A DNA stretch of 64,000 bases from Brachybacterium paraconglomeratum (GTDB lineage Bacteria; Actinomycetota; Actinomycetes; Actinomycetales; Dermabacteraceae), in the NCBI RefSeq assembly GCF_003994255.1, contig NZ_ML133852.1, positions 62,001 through 126,000 on the forward strand. The letters are read 5' to 3'. The position numbers and the translations under genes are program-made. Of this stretch, positions 52,597 to 60,990 are shown piece after piece. A model generated the notes under the pieces. The model made no database searches. It worked only from the letters and a program-made list of their open reading frames with translations, and had not been told where the DNA came from. Position 1 is the stretch's first letter, and every line of letters starts with the position of its first letter.

Positions 52597-53607
52597 GTGA
52601 CCCTCGGCCGATACATCGCCCGCAAGTCGGGCTGGTACCTGGTCGCGCTGGTGGCAGCAGTGAGCCTCAACTTCCTGCTGCCCCGGCTCGTCCCGGGCAA
52701 TCCCGTCGACGTCATCGTCTCGAACCTCGCCCGCGGAGGCTCCGTCACCGGCGAGCAGCAGAAGGCGATCTACGAAGGCTTCGTCGCCGAGTTCGGTCTG
52801 GACGCGCCCCTGTGGCAGCAGTTCCTGACCTACCTCGGCAAGGTGTTCTCCGGCGACCTGGGGACCTCGTTCGCCAACTACCCGGCCTCGGTCAACGACC
52901 TGATCGGCCAGGCCCTTCCCTGGTCGATCGCGGTGCAGCTGCCCGCGGTGCTGATCGGATGGATCGCCGGCAACCTGGTCGGCGCGATCGCGGCGTTCCG
53001 CGGCGGGAACTGGGACCGCAGCGTCTTCACCAGCGCCCTGTTCCTCTCCGCGATGCCGTACTACTGCCTCTCCATCCTCCTGCTGTACGGGTTCGCGGTG
53101 GTGGCGGGGATCTTCCCCGTCGGCGGCGCCTACTCGCTGGGGCTCACACCGGAGTTCTCCGTCGAGTTCCTCTGGGACGCGGTGAGCTATTACTGGCTGC
53201 CCTTCCTCTCACTGGTGGTCGTGTTCATCGGCGGGCAGGCGGTGGGCATGCGCTCCATGGCGATCTACGAGCTGGGCGGCGACTACGTCAACTACGCCCG
53301 CGCCATGGGCATCCGAGACAACAGGATCACCCAGTACATCTTCCGCAACGCGATGCTCCCGCAGATCACCGGGCTCGCGCTCGCGATCGGCACCCTCGTG
53401 GGAGGCGCGCTGATCACCGAGCTGGTCTTCAGCTATCCGGGGGTCGGGACCCTGCTGTTCAACGCGATCACGCAGAACGACTACCCGGTCATCCAGGCGG
53501 TCACGCTGATCATCACCGTCGCGGTGCTCGTGGCGAACTTCCTGGTGGAGATCGCCTACGGCATCATCGACCCGCGCATCCGCGCGGCGAGCGCAGGGGA
53601 GAAGTGA
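52597..53607 (+). CDS. Opp/Dpp-type ABC transporter permease (DppB-like)
   Basis: A 336-residue permease with six transmembrane helices. Typical DppB signs are FLLPRLVPGNPVDVIVSNLA after the first helix, EFGLDAPLWQQFLTYLGKVF SGDLGTSF, and the EAA region YVNYARAMGIRDNRITQYIF RNAMLPQ. It starts at GTG 52597, 7 bases after the receptor gene. Here GIRD replaces the common GL/GA of the loop, unimportant for assignment. Confidence 0.93.
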   Translation: MTLGRYIARKSGWYLVALVAAVSLNFLLPRLVPGNPVDVIVSNLARGGSVTGEQQKAIYEGFVAEFGLDAPLWQQFLTYLGKVFSGDLGTSFANYPASVNDLIGQALPWSIAVQLPAVLIGWIAGNLVGAIAAFRGGNWDRSVFTSALFLSAMPYYCLSILLLYGFAVVAGIFPVGGAYSLGLTPEFSVEFLWDAVSYYWLPFLSLVVVFIGGQAVGMRSMAIYELGGDYVNYARAMGIRDNRITQYIFRNAMLPQITGLALAIGTLVGGALITELVFSYPGVGTLLFNAITQNDYPVIQAVTLIITVAVLVANFLVEIAYGIIDPRIRAASAGEK

Positions 53608-53608
53608 C

Positions 53609-54610
53609 ATGAGCACACCCAACGCCCCCGTCGCCGACGAGAAGGCCGTCCCGCGCGGCAACCCGTTCCGCTCCCTGAACTTCTCGGGACGGTTCTGGAT
53701 CGCGCTGGTCCTCGTCGTCGGCGTGATCCTGCTGGGCCTGGCCGGCTACGTCTATCCCACCGGGCCCGGGGAGAAGGTCGCCTCGCTGTACGACCCGCCC
53801 GGAGCAGGTCTCCCGCTCGGATCGGACAACTTCGGCCACGACGTGCTCGCGGTGCTCATGGCCGGCACCCGCACCTCGCTGATCATCGGCCTGGTCGCGG
53901 GGATCGTCGCCACAGTCATCGGGGTGATCGTCGGCCTCGTCGCCGGCTACATCGGCGGCTGGTTCGAGGAGCTCCTCATGGGCGCCACCAACGTGGTCCT
54001 CGCGATCCCCTCGATCATCGTGCTGATCCTCATCTCGATCTCGCTGCCCCAGAGCAGCGTATGGTCGCTCGCGGTGGTCATCGGAATCACCTCGTGGCCC
54101 TGGACCGCCCGCGCCGTCCGCGCTCAGGCCTCGTCGGTCGCGACGAGGGAGCACATCGACGTGGCCCGGCTCTCCGGGGCACGGCTGCCCGGCATCCTCC
54201 TGCGGGACGTTCTGCCGTACATCCTGTCGTACACGGTCATGGCGTTCGTCCTGCAGGTCGCCGGCGCGATCCTCGCCGAGTCCGCCCTGTCGATGCTCGG
54301 CCTCGGCCCGTCGGGGGCGAACTCGCTGGGCATCCAGCTGCACTGGGCGCTCGCGTTCCAGGCCGTGGGCGGCGGTGCCTGGTGGGCCTTCCTCCCTCCG
54401 ACGATCGTGCTCACGCTCGTGTCGTTCGGCTTCCTGCTCCTGCAGTCCAGCCTCGACGAGGTGTTCAATCCGCGCCTGCGTCGCGGAAAGCGCAAGCAGA
54501 TGAAGCAGGCGGCGGCCCGGCGCGCGGAGGAGGCGAGGCTGCTCGCCGAGCAGACGGCCCGCACCGTGCAGGGCCCCGCAGGCGCACCACGAGGGAAGGA
54601 GCTCGCATGA
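53609..54610 (+). CDS. Opp/Dpp-type ABC transporter permease (DppC-like)
   Basis: A 333-residue permease. The N-terminal helix is followed by PLGSDNFGHDVLAVLMAGTR TSLIIGLVAG, the DppC/OppC hallmark, and the EAA loop is EHIDVARLSGARLPGILLRD VLPYI. FILAESALSMLGLGPSGANS-like text ends the domain. Unlike most DppC it has a 45-residue charged tail (RRGKRKQMKQAAARRAEEAR and on). ATG 53609 follows GGGGAGAAG, and its stop overlaps the ATPase start. Confidence 0.93.
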   Translation: MSTPNAPVADEKAVPRGNPFRSLNFSGRFWIALVLVVGVILLGLAGYVYPTGPGEKVASLYDPPGAGLPLGSDNFGHDVLAVLMAGTRTSLIIGLVAGIVATVIGVIVGLVAGYIGGWFEELLMGATNVVLAIPSIIVLILISISLPQSSVWSLAVVIGITSWPWTARAVRAQASSVATREHIDVARLSGARLPGILLRDVLPYILSYTVMAFVLQVAGAILAESALSMLGLGPSGANSLGIQLHWALAFQAVGGGAWWAFLPPTIVLTLVSFGFLLLQSSLDEVFNPRLRRGKRKQMKQAAARRAEEARLLAEQTARTVQGPAGAPRGKELA

Positions 54611-55551
54611 GCCACGACGACGCCGCCCCCGCCCGCATGGAGCGGGCGGTCCTCGCCCGAGCACACGACATCCGCTGCGTCTACGGCGGCGGGGAGGAGG
54701 ACTTCACCGCCGTGGACGGGGTCTCCCTCGAGCTCGGAGAGGGGGAGATCCTGGGACTGGCCGGGGAGTCCGGCTGCGGGAAGACGACTCTGGGCAACGC
54801 CCTGGCGATGATCGCGACCCCGCCGCTGTACGTCCTGTCCGGCACCCTCGAGATCGACGGGGAGAGCATCGATCTCTCCACCCTCTCGGTCGCGGACCTG
54901 AAGCGCCACCGCCCTTATCGGGGACGGACCGTGTCGATGCTGCCGCAGGGGGCGATGAACTCCATCAGCCCCACCCTGCGGATCCGAAGCCTCGTGCACG
55001 ACGTGATGCGGGCCCACGACCCGAGGGTGAGCCGGGACGAGGCGCTCGACCTCGCCCGGGACCGGCTGAAGATGCTCGAGATGCCGGTGCGGGTGCTCGA
55101 CTCCTACGCGCACCAGCTCTCCGGCGGGATGAAGCAGCGCATGATCACGGTGATCTCCACGCTGCAGAACCCCAGGCTGCTGATCGCGGACGAGCCCACC
55201 TCAGCGCTCGACGTCTCCAGCCAGCGGATGCTGGTGGAGATGCTGCTGGCGATGGTGGAGCATCGGATCATGTCGGGCGTCGTCTTCGTGACGCACGACC
55301 TCCCGGTGCTCTCGCAGGTCTCGGACCGGCTCGCCATCATGAGCGCCGGGAGGATCGTCGAGACCGGACCCACCCGTCGGCTCGTCGAGCAGCCGGAGCA
55401 CGACTACACCAGGACGCTGCTGTCCTCGGTGCTGGACCCCAGCCGGGAGACCTGGGAGCGGGGAAGGCGGCGCGCCGGCCTCGACGCTGGCGCCGCCGGC
55501 CCCGCCGCTCCTGCAGCGCCCGCGCCCGAGAAGGAGGTGGGGGCCCGATGA
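54607..55551 (+). CDS. Opp/Dpp-type ABC transporter ATP-binding protein (DppD-like)
   Basis: A 314-residue ATPase. Walker A is LAGESGCGKTTLGNALAM, signature LSGGMKQRMITVISTLQNPR (the DppD form), Walker B LLIADEPTSALDVSS and H-loop FVTHDLPVLSQVSDR. The C-terminal HDYTRTLLSSVLDPSRE fits the oligopeptide-type extension, although the Cys cluster for a Fe-S site is absent. ATG 54607 overlaps dppC, and its 3' end overlaps the next ATPase. Confidence 0.92.
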   Translation: MSHDDAAPARMERAVLARAHDIRCVYGGGEEDFTAVDGVSLELGEGEILGLAGESGCGKTTLGNALAMIATPPLYVLSGTLEIDGESIDLSTLSVADLKRHRPYRGRTVSMLPQGAMNSISPTLRIRSLVHDVMRAHDPRVSRDEALDLARDRLKMLEMPVRVLDSYAHQLSGGMKQRMITVISTLQNPRLLIADEPTSALDVSSQRMLVEMLLAMVEHRIMSGVVFVTHDLPVLSQVSDRLAIMSAGRIVETGPTRRLVEQPEHDYTRTLLSSVLDPSRETWERGRRRAGLDAGAAGPAAPAAPAPEKEVGAR

Positions 55552-56372
55552 TCGAGACCCCCGAGATGATCACCCGCAGCCGCACGGAGCGCGAGGTGCT
55601 GCTGTCCTGCGCGAACGTGACCAAGGAGTTCTCGGTCGCCGGCGGCACCGTGGTCGCGGTCGACGACGTCAGCCTCGAGTTCCCCGAGGCGAGCGTGCTC
55701 GCCGTGGTGGGGGAGTCGGGCTCGGGCAAGTCGACCCTCGCCCGCATGCTGCTGCGTCTGATGCCCGTCACCTCGGGCACCATCGCGTTCCGCGGCCAGG
55801 ACGTCACCTCCCTGTCCGGGAAGGGACTGCGGGACTACTGGTCGGAGGTGCAGGCGGTCTTCCAGGACCCCTTCGCCTCCTTCAACCAGTTCTTCACCGT
55901 CGGCTCCCTGCTGCGGCGCAGCCTCGCGCTCGCGAGGATCCCCTCCGACGAGGCCGATGCGCTGATCGAGGAGTGCCTGGGCTACGTGGACATGCGCCCT
56001 CGCGACGTGCTCCACAAGTTCCCGCACCAGATGTCCGGCGGCCAGCGCCAGCGCATCATGATCGCGCGGGCGCTGATGATGCGGCCCAAGGTGCTGCTGG
56101 CCGACGAGGCGACCAGCATGCTGGACGCGACGCTGCGGGTGAACGTGCTGAACGTGCTGCACGACCTGCGCAGCGAGCTTGGCCTGACGGTCCTGTTCAT
56201 CACGCATGACATCGGCCAGGCCTGCTATCTGGCGGACCGGGTCGCGGTGATGGAGCGGGGCAGGGTCGTCGAGCGCGGGTCGACGGAGGAGGTCATCTTC
56301 GCGCCGCAGGCCGAGTACACCCGGCGCCTGCTCTCCGACGTCCCCGACCTGCGCGGCAGCCTCAGGACGTAG
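55548..56372 (+). CDS. Opp/Dpp-type ABC transporter ATP-binding protein (DppF-like)
   Basis: A 274-residue ATPase pairing with the DppD-like protein. Walker A is VVGESGSGKSTLARMLLRL, the Q-loop VFQDPFASFNQFFTVG, signature MSGGQRQRIMIARALMMRPK, Walker B LLADEATSMLDATLRVNVLN and H-loop FITHDIGQACYLADRVAVM. The DEATSMLDA form of Walker B is common in oligosaccharide-type members, another hint that cargo may not be peptides. Its 3' end overlaps the convergent TetR gene by 11 bases. Confidence 0.92.
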   Translation: MIETPEMITRSRTEREVLLSCANVTKEFSVAGGTVVAVDDVSLEFPEASVLAVVGESGSGKSTLARMLLRLMPVTSGTIAFRGQDVTSLSGKGLRDYWSEVQAVFQDPFASFNQFFTVGSLLRRSLALARIPSDEADALIEECLGYVDMRPRDVLHKFPHQMSGGQRQRIMIARALMMRPKVLLADEATSMLDATLRVNVLNVLHDLRSELGLTVLFITHDIGQACYLADRVAVMERGRVVERGSTEEVIFAPQAEYTRRLLSDVPDLRGSLRT

Positions 56373-56979
56373 CCGGGGGAGCCAGCAGCACGGAGAAGGT
56401 CGCCAGGGTGCGCTCGAGCTCGACCGAGGGCTCGAGCAGCCACTGGATCTGCAGGCCGTCGGACGCTGCGATGAGGAGGGCCGCCATATCGGCGGGCTCG
56501 ACGTCGTCGCGGACCGTTCCGGCGGCCTGTTCTGCGGCCAGGCGCTCGGTCAGCTCCGTGCGGATGCGCTCGAAGCGGTCGGTGAAGAACTCGTTCGAGG
56601 GCGTGCCGTCGGCGGCCAGCGCCGAGGCGACCAGCGTCGTGTACAGCTCGACCATGCCGGGCACGCCGATGTTGATCATCGCGGCCTTGACCAGCACGTC
56701 CACCGCCGACTCCGCGGCGTCGCCCGAGGTGTCGCGCTTCGCCTCGGCGTGCTCGTACACCGCCACCAGCAGCTGCTCGCGGGAGTCGAAGTAGTGCAGC
56801 AGCGCTGCATGGGACACCCCGATCGCCGTCGCGATCCGGCGCAGCGAGGTGCCGTCGGCCCCCCGCTCGCGGAACACCTCGGCGGCCCGCTCGAGGATCT
56901 CCTGCCGGCGGGCGACGCCCTTCTCGTACGAGCCGGCCCGTCCGATGACGGGCCGGGCGCGCTTCTCCTCGCTGGTCAT
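56362..56979 (-). CDS. TetR family transcriptional regulator
   Basis: A 205-residue repressor. HTH: RRQEILERAAEVFRERGADG TSLRRIATAIGVSHAALLHY FDSREQLLVAVYEHAE, residues 24-80. The C-terminal ligand domain (TetR_C-like, ends WLLEPSVELERTLATFSVLL) gives the usual length. Convergent with, and slightly overlapping, the dppF-like gene. As the only regulator next to this cluster it is the natural candidate to control the importer operon. Confidence 0.93.
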   Translation of the reverse strand: MTSEEKRARPVIGRAGSYEKGVARRQEILERAAEVFRERGADGTSLRRIATAIGVSHAALLHYFDSREQLLVAVYEHAEAKRDTSGDAAESAVDVLVKAAMINIGVPGMVELYTTLVASALAADGTPSNEFFTDRFERIRTELTERLAAEQAAGTVRDDVEPADMAALLIAASDGLQIQWLLEPSVELERTLATFSVLLAPPATS

Positions 56980-57008
56980 CCGTCGATCCTATCCAGGCCG
57001 GGACCGGG

Positions 57009-57046
57009 CTCCCGCACGACCCACCGGACGGTCGGCCGCGCGGGAG
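57009..57046 (-). terminator. Branched hairpin after the murA-like gene
   Basis: CTCCCGC (57009-57015) pairs with GCGGGAG (57040-57046), and inside it CGACC (57017-57021) pairs with GGTCG (57030-57034). It starts 8 bases after the stop codon of the XRE-MurA gene and separates it from the tetR gene on the same strand. Confidence 0.55.
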
Positions 57047-57053
57047 GGACCGC

Positions 57054-58589
57054 TCAGATGTCGCGGAAGGTCTCGATGCGCGCGCCGAGCTTGTTCAGGC
57101 GCTCGGCGAGGTCCTCGTAGCCGCGGTTGATGACGTAGACGTTGCGCAGCACGGAGGTGCCCTTCGCGGCGAGCATCGCCAGCAGGATCACGACCGCCGG
57201 ACGCAGCGCGGGCGGGCACACCAGCTCCGCGCCGGACCAGCGGGTGGGCCCCTCGAGGAGCACGCGGTGCGGGTCCATGAGCTTCACGTTCGCGCCGAGC
57301 TTGGTGAGCTCGGTGAGGTAGATCGCGCGGTTCTCGTACACCCAGTCGTGCAGCAGCGTCTGCCCCTGCGCGGTCGCCCCGATCACGGCGAAGAAGGGCA
57401 GGTTGTCGATGTTCAGGCCCGGGAAGGGCATGGGGTGGATCTTGTCCGCCGGGGCGCGCAGGTCGCTGGGATGGGTGGTGATGTCCACCAGGCGGGTCTT
57501 CCCGTTCTCCGCCAGGTACTCCTCGGAGCGGTCGTAGCGCAGGCCCATCTCCTCCAGCAGGGCGAGCTCGATCTCCATGAACTCGATCGGCACGCGGCGC
57601 ACGGTGATCGAGGAGCGGGTGACGATCGCGGCGGAGATCAGGCTCATCGCCTCGATCGGGTCCTCGCTCGGGGCGTAGTCGACGTCGGTCGAGATCGAGG
57701 AGGTGCCGTGGACGACCAGGGTGGTGGTGCCGATGCCCTGGATCCGCACGCCGAGCTTCTCGAGGAAGAAGCACAGGTCCTGGACCATGTAGTTCGGGCT
57801 CGCGTTGCGGATGATCGTCTCGCCCTCGTACAGGGCGGCGGCCAGCAGGGCGTTCTCCGTGACGGTGTCGCCGCGCTCGGTGAGCACGATCGGGCGGGTC
57901 GGGCCGGTGCCGACGGCGGTGGTCGCCTGGTAGTTGTGGTCGGTCGCGACGACGTCCAGGCCGAAGTGGCGCAGCGCCGTCATGTGGGGCTCGACGGTGC
58001 GGGTGCCCAGGTCGCAGCCCCCGGCGTAGGGGAGCTGGAACTTCCCCGCGCGGTGCAGCAGCGGTCCCAGGAACATGATGATCGAGCGGGTGCGGCGCGC
58101 GGCGCCCTCGTCGATCGAGCTGAGGTCGAGGGTCGCGGGGACGCGCAGCTCGAGGTCGCCCAGCTCGTTCAGCCAGGTGGCCTTCACGCCGATGGAGGTC
58201 AGCACCTCGAGCAGGCGGTTGACCTCCTCGATGCGGGCGACCTTGCGCAGCACGGTGGTGCCGGTGTTCAGCAGCGAGGCGCACAGCAGCGCGACGCCGG
58301 CGTTCTTGGAGCTCTTCACGTCGATCGCGCCGGAGAGCGTGGTCTCACCGTGCACGCGCAGGTGGCTCGGGCCCGAGGTGCCCATGCCCACGATCTCCGA
58401 GTCCAGGGCCCTGCCGATCCGGGAGATCATCTCCAGGGTGAGGTTCTGCTGGCCCTTCTCGATGCGGTTGATCGCGCTCTGGCTGGTGCCGAGGGTCGTG
58501 GCGAGCTGGGCCTGCGTGAGACCGGACTGCTGGCGCGCGTCGCGCACCAGAGCGCCGATCCGGGGGAGGAACTCCGTGGTCTCAGTCAT
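57054..58589 (-). CDS. UDP-N-acetylglucosamine 1-carboxyvinyltransferase homologue with N-terminal XRE HTH domain
   Basis: A 511-residue fusion. Residues 8-65 form a Cro/C1-type HTH (VRDARQQSGLTQAQLATTLG TSQSAINRIEKGQQN). The rest is a MurA/EPSP-synthase-fold enzyme: LSGAIDVKSSKNAGVALLCA (Lys22 equivalent), the catalytic loop YAGGCDLGTRTVEPHM with Cys192 (E. coli Cys115), ENALLAAALYEGETIIRNAS, PGLNIDNLPFF holding the Asp305 equivalent, and INRGYEDLAERLNKLGARIE near the C-terminus. Key catalytic residues are thus kept, but the loop around the Asp differs from housekeeping MurA. ATG 58589 is chosen; ATG 58607 is possible and lies inside a palindrome. MurA-XRE fusions are known in actinobacteria, role unclear. 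Confidence 0.9.
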   Translation of the reverse strand: MTETTEFLPRIGALVRDARQQSGLTQAQLATTLGTSQSAINRIEKGQQNLTLEMISRIGRALDSEIVGMGTSGPSHLRVHGETTLSGAIDVKSSKNAGVALLCASLLNTGTTVLRKVARIEEVNRLLEVLTSIGVKATWLNELGDLELRVPATLDLSSIDEGAARRTRSIIMFLGPLLHRAGKFQLPYAGGCDLGTRTVEPHMTALRHFGLDVVATDHNYQATTAVGTGPTRPIVLTERGDTVTENALLAAALYEGETIIRNASPNYMVQDLCFFLEKLGVRIQGIGTTTLVVHGTSSISTDVDYAPSEDPIEAMSLISAAIVTRSSITVRRVPIEFMEIELALLEEMGLRYDRSEEYLAENGKTRLVDITTHPSDLRAPADKIHPMPFPGLNIDNLPFFAVIGATAQGQTLLHDWVYENRAIYLTELTKLGANVKLMDPHRVLLEGPTRWSGAELVCPPALRPAVVILLAMLAAKGTSVLRNVYVINRGYEDLAERLNKLGARIETFRDI

Positions 58590-58602
58590 GCGCCGACAGT
58601 AA

Positions 58603-58614
58603 CTCATAGATGAG
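58603..58614. promoter_or_regulatory. Palindrome at the start of the XRE-murA gene
   Basis: CTCAT and ATGAG enclose a 2-base centre, giving CTCATAGATGAG. It overlaps the alternative start ATG 58607 and lies 14 bases before ATG 58589. Size and position fit an XRE-type operator for autoregulation by the protein's own HTH domain. Confidence 0.45.
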
Positions 58615-58672
58615 ATACGAGCAGGTCGCGGCCGGTGCGTTCCTGGTCACGTCGGCCGGCGCCGCGCCCTGA

Positions 58673-59200
58673 TCAGGCGCCGAGCAGCACCGGGAGGTCC
58701 TCGACGTGTCCTCCCACCCGGTAGGAGACGGCCGGATCGTAGGGCGCGAAGCGCAGCGGCATCCCGGCCTCCGCGGGGGTGCGGTCCGCCTTGCGGTTGT
58801 TGCACCCCTTGCACGCCGAGACGAGGTTCGTCCAGGAGGAGCGACCTCCGCGGGAGACGGGCAGGATGTGGTCCACGGTGGCCAGCAGCGCCTCGCACGC
58901 CGGCGCGCGCGAGACGCTGCGGCCGCAGTACGCGCAGGTCCAGTGGTCCCGCTCGTGGACGGCGCGATAGCTGAAGCCGACGGAGCGGCGCCCCGCCCCC
59001 TCGACCCAGGCGCCGCTCAGCTCGCGGGTGAGCTCGAGGGCGAGGGGCACGATCCGCTCGTCGACCACCGTGAGCTCGACGGGCACGGCGACCTCGCGCC
59101 GGATCATCCCCATCGCGTGGCGCACGGTGGTGGTGTGCAGCAGCTCGCCGATCCCGGTCCCCGGGTCGTAGCCGAGGTTGTAGACCCTGACCTGCGGCAT
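58673..59200 (-). CDS. HNH endonuclease family protein
   Basis: A 175-residue protein. The N-terminal 70 residues (QVRVYNLGYDPGTGIGELLH and RHAMGMIRREVAVPV) form the small domain seen in actinobacterial HNH proteins. The nuclease core is WTCAYCGRSVSRA with a CxxC zinc site, VDHILPVSRGGRSSWTNLVS and ACKGCNNRKADRTPAEAGM, giving the Asp-His, Asn and CxxC-N pattern. AAGGAGG precedes ATG 59200. This single-copy family is conserved in many actinobacteria and is probably a housekeeping nuclease. The 270 bases up to the next gene hold no recognisable feature. Confidence 0.92.
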   Translation of the reverse strand: MPQVRVYNLGYDPGTGIGELLHTTTVRHAMGMIRREVAVPVELTVVDERIVPLALELTRELSGAWVEGAGRRSVGFSYRAVHERDHWTCAYCGRSVSRAPACEALLATVDHILPVSRGGRSSWTNLVSACKGCNNRKADRTPAEAGMPLRFAPYDPAVSYRVGGHVEDLPVLLGA

Positions 59201-59470
59201 CGCATCGCCTCCTTCCCGTCGTCGTCGAGGTGTGACGGCCCGGGAGCGCTGGAGGGGCTCGAGGACCGAGCACGTGCATCGTCCCCCGCCGGGGCGGGCG
59301 GGTCCATCGGATTCTCGCGGGCCCGCACGACGGGAGGGTGACGACCGCCTGCACAGCGCGCGAACAGCGCGTGCCGCGCCCGTACGCAGAAGCTGCTGGA
59401 CGCGGGGTCGCTCCGGCGCGGCGGCCTCTGAGCGCTGGATTCCCCGGCGGCGGGACGGCATGCTGGGGGA

Positions 59471-60787
59471 ATGGTGCAGCAGGAGCAGGGACGGGAGGAG
59501 CGGGACCGCGTGCTGTCCGAGTACGGGGCCTGGCGCCTGCGGACCGACGAGGACGCCCCCGCGCTGGAGGAGGTGCGCACCCTGGAGACCCTGCTGCGGC
59601 TGAAGGCCGAGCGGCTGGGGAGCCCGGAGGTGGGGCTGTGGACCGCCGCACTCACCCGGGAGCTGCTGACCGAGGTGGTGCCCCGCACCGTCGTCCAGCC
59701 GCGCGAGCAGCTGATGGACATGGTGCCGGTGCTGCGACGCCTGATCGACTTCCTCGTCGAGACCGGCCGATGGGCGCCCGGCTCGATGCGAGGGGCCGAG
59801 GCGCCGGCGCTGCTGCACGATCTCGAGTTCGCCGCGCTCGAGGCCGCCGACGATCCCACCCGCCGCTCCTTCTCCACCAACGTGCTGGGCCACGGGCTCT
59901 CGCTCGGGGTGGACCTCGAGGACGAGGAGGCGCTCGCGGACTACCTGCACTGGTTCCACTCCCTGCCCGACGCGGAGCGCCTGGCCGTCTCCGGCACCGG
60001 CCGGCTCGCGCAGCCCTCGACGCCCTTCGACCCGCTGCTCGAGCGCGCGCTGCGCCGCCGCGACGAGGCGGAGGAGCGGGACTGGCCCTGGTTCCTGCCG
60101 GCCCTCGAGGACGACGGCGAGCCGCTCGGCGAGCTTGCCGAGCAGGAGGGCGTCGGCCCCTATCTCGACTGCCCCCTGGTGCGGCGGGCCGTGGGCGTCC
60201 TGGAGGTGGTCGGCGAGGGACGGCGCGCGACCGCGACCGGCGCGCCGGGGAGGGAGACCACCGCGGAGCTGCTCGAGCACCTCGGCCTCGACGGCGGCGC
60301 CCGCAGCCTCTGGGACCGGCCGGAGCTGGCCGGGGTGTGGACCACGCTGCTGGACGGCGGCTGGCTCGAGCTCGCGGACGGCCGGGTCCGCGCCGCCGTC
60401 GGCCCGGTCCCGGCGGCAGCGCCGGAGAACGCCGAGGGCTTCGTCGAGTTCGGGCACGCCCTGATCACCGCCGCGCTGCTGGGCCGTCAGACCCGCGGCG
60501 CCGAGGACGGCGGGTTCCGCGGCATGCCCGACACCATCGCGGCGCTCCTGGTGGCCTGCGGGGACGAGGGGCTGCGCCTCCCGCCCGGGCCGGAGCTGCC
60601 GCCCCCGGAGCACGAGCCCCGCGCCCTCGCGCGGATGCTGCACGTCATGCACGACGTCGGCGACCTCGCCGACTGCGGGGTGCTCACCCACGAGGAGGGC
60701 GTGTTCCGCGGCGGGTCGGCGGTGATGCTCGCGCTCGTCGGCCTGCTGCGTCGCGACGGGGAGGCGGACCGGAGCGACCGGCCCTGA
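59471..60787 (+). CDS. Unrecognised 438-residue protein
   Basis: No signal peptide, transmembrane helix or catalytic motif stands out. Composition is Glu/Leu/Ala-rich, probably mostly helical, with a Gly-Asp-Glu-rich middle and a C-terminal part containing FVEFGHALITAALLG and ARMLHVMHDVGDLADCGVLT HEEG. The start may be ATG 59471, GTG 59474 or GTG 59513. It is divergent from the HNH gene and convergent with the POT transporter. Coding is supported by length and strong third-position GC bias. Confidence 0.65.
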   Translation: MVQQEQGREERDRVLSEYGAWRLRTDEDAPALEEVRTLETLLRLKAERLGSPEVGLWTAALTRELLTEVVPRTVVQPREQLMDMVPVLRRLIDFLVETGRWAPGSMRGAEAPALLHDLEFAALEAADDPTRRSFSTNVLGHGLSLGVDLEDEEALADYLHWFHSLPDAERLAVSGTGRLAQPSTPFDPLLERALRRRDEAEERDWPWFLPALEDDGEPLGELAEQEGVGPYLDCPLVRRAVGVLEVVGEGRRATATGAPGRETTAELLEHLGLDGGARSLWDRPELAGVWTTLLDGGWLELADGRVRAAVGPVPAAAPENAEGFVEFGHALITAALLGRQTRGAEDGGFRGMPDTIAALLVACGDEGLRLPPGPELPPPEHEPRALARMLHVMHDVGDLADCGVLTHEEGVFRGGSAVMLALVGLLRRDGEADRSDRP

Positions 60788-60886
60788 TGCTATACGGCGG
60801 CCGGGGAATCCAGGACACGCGTCATCGTCGCCGGGACCCCGCCGCTCCACGGTGACTCCATGGCAACCTCCGAAGCGCGCCCCCCG

Positions 60887-60966
60887 CCGGTCCTCGACAG
60901 CTGAGGACCGGGCGGACCGTCCCCGACAGCACGGGAACCGCCCCACCCGGAGGTGGAGCGGCTCCC
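60887..60966. terminator. Pair of hairpins between two convergent genes
   Basis: CCGGTCCTC (60887-60895) pairs with GAGGACCGG (60903-60911) around a 7-base loop. A second stem of 15 bp with two mismatches joins 60933-60947 and 60952-60966 around CGGA. Placed between the 438-residue protein gene and the POT gene, they can stop transcription from both sides. The remaining bases 60788-60990 show nothing else. Confidence 0.6.
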
Positions 60967-60990
60967 GGAGCTGCGCACGAGCGGGGTCGG

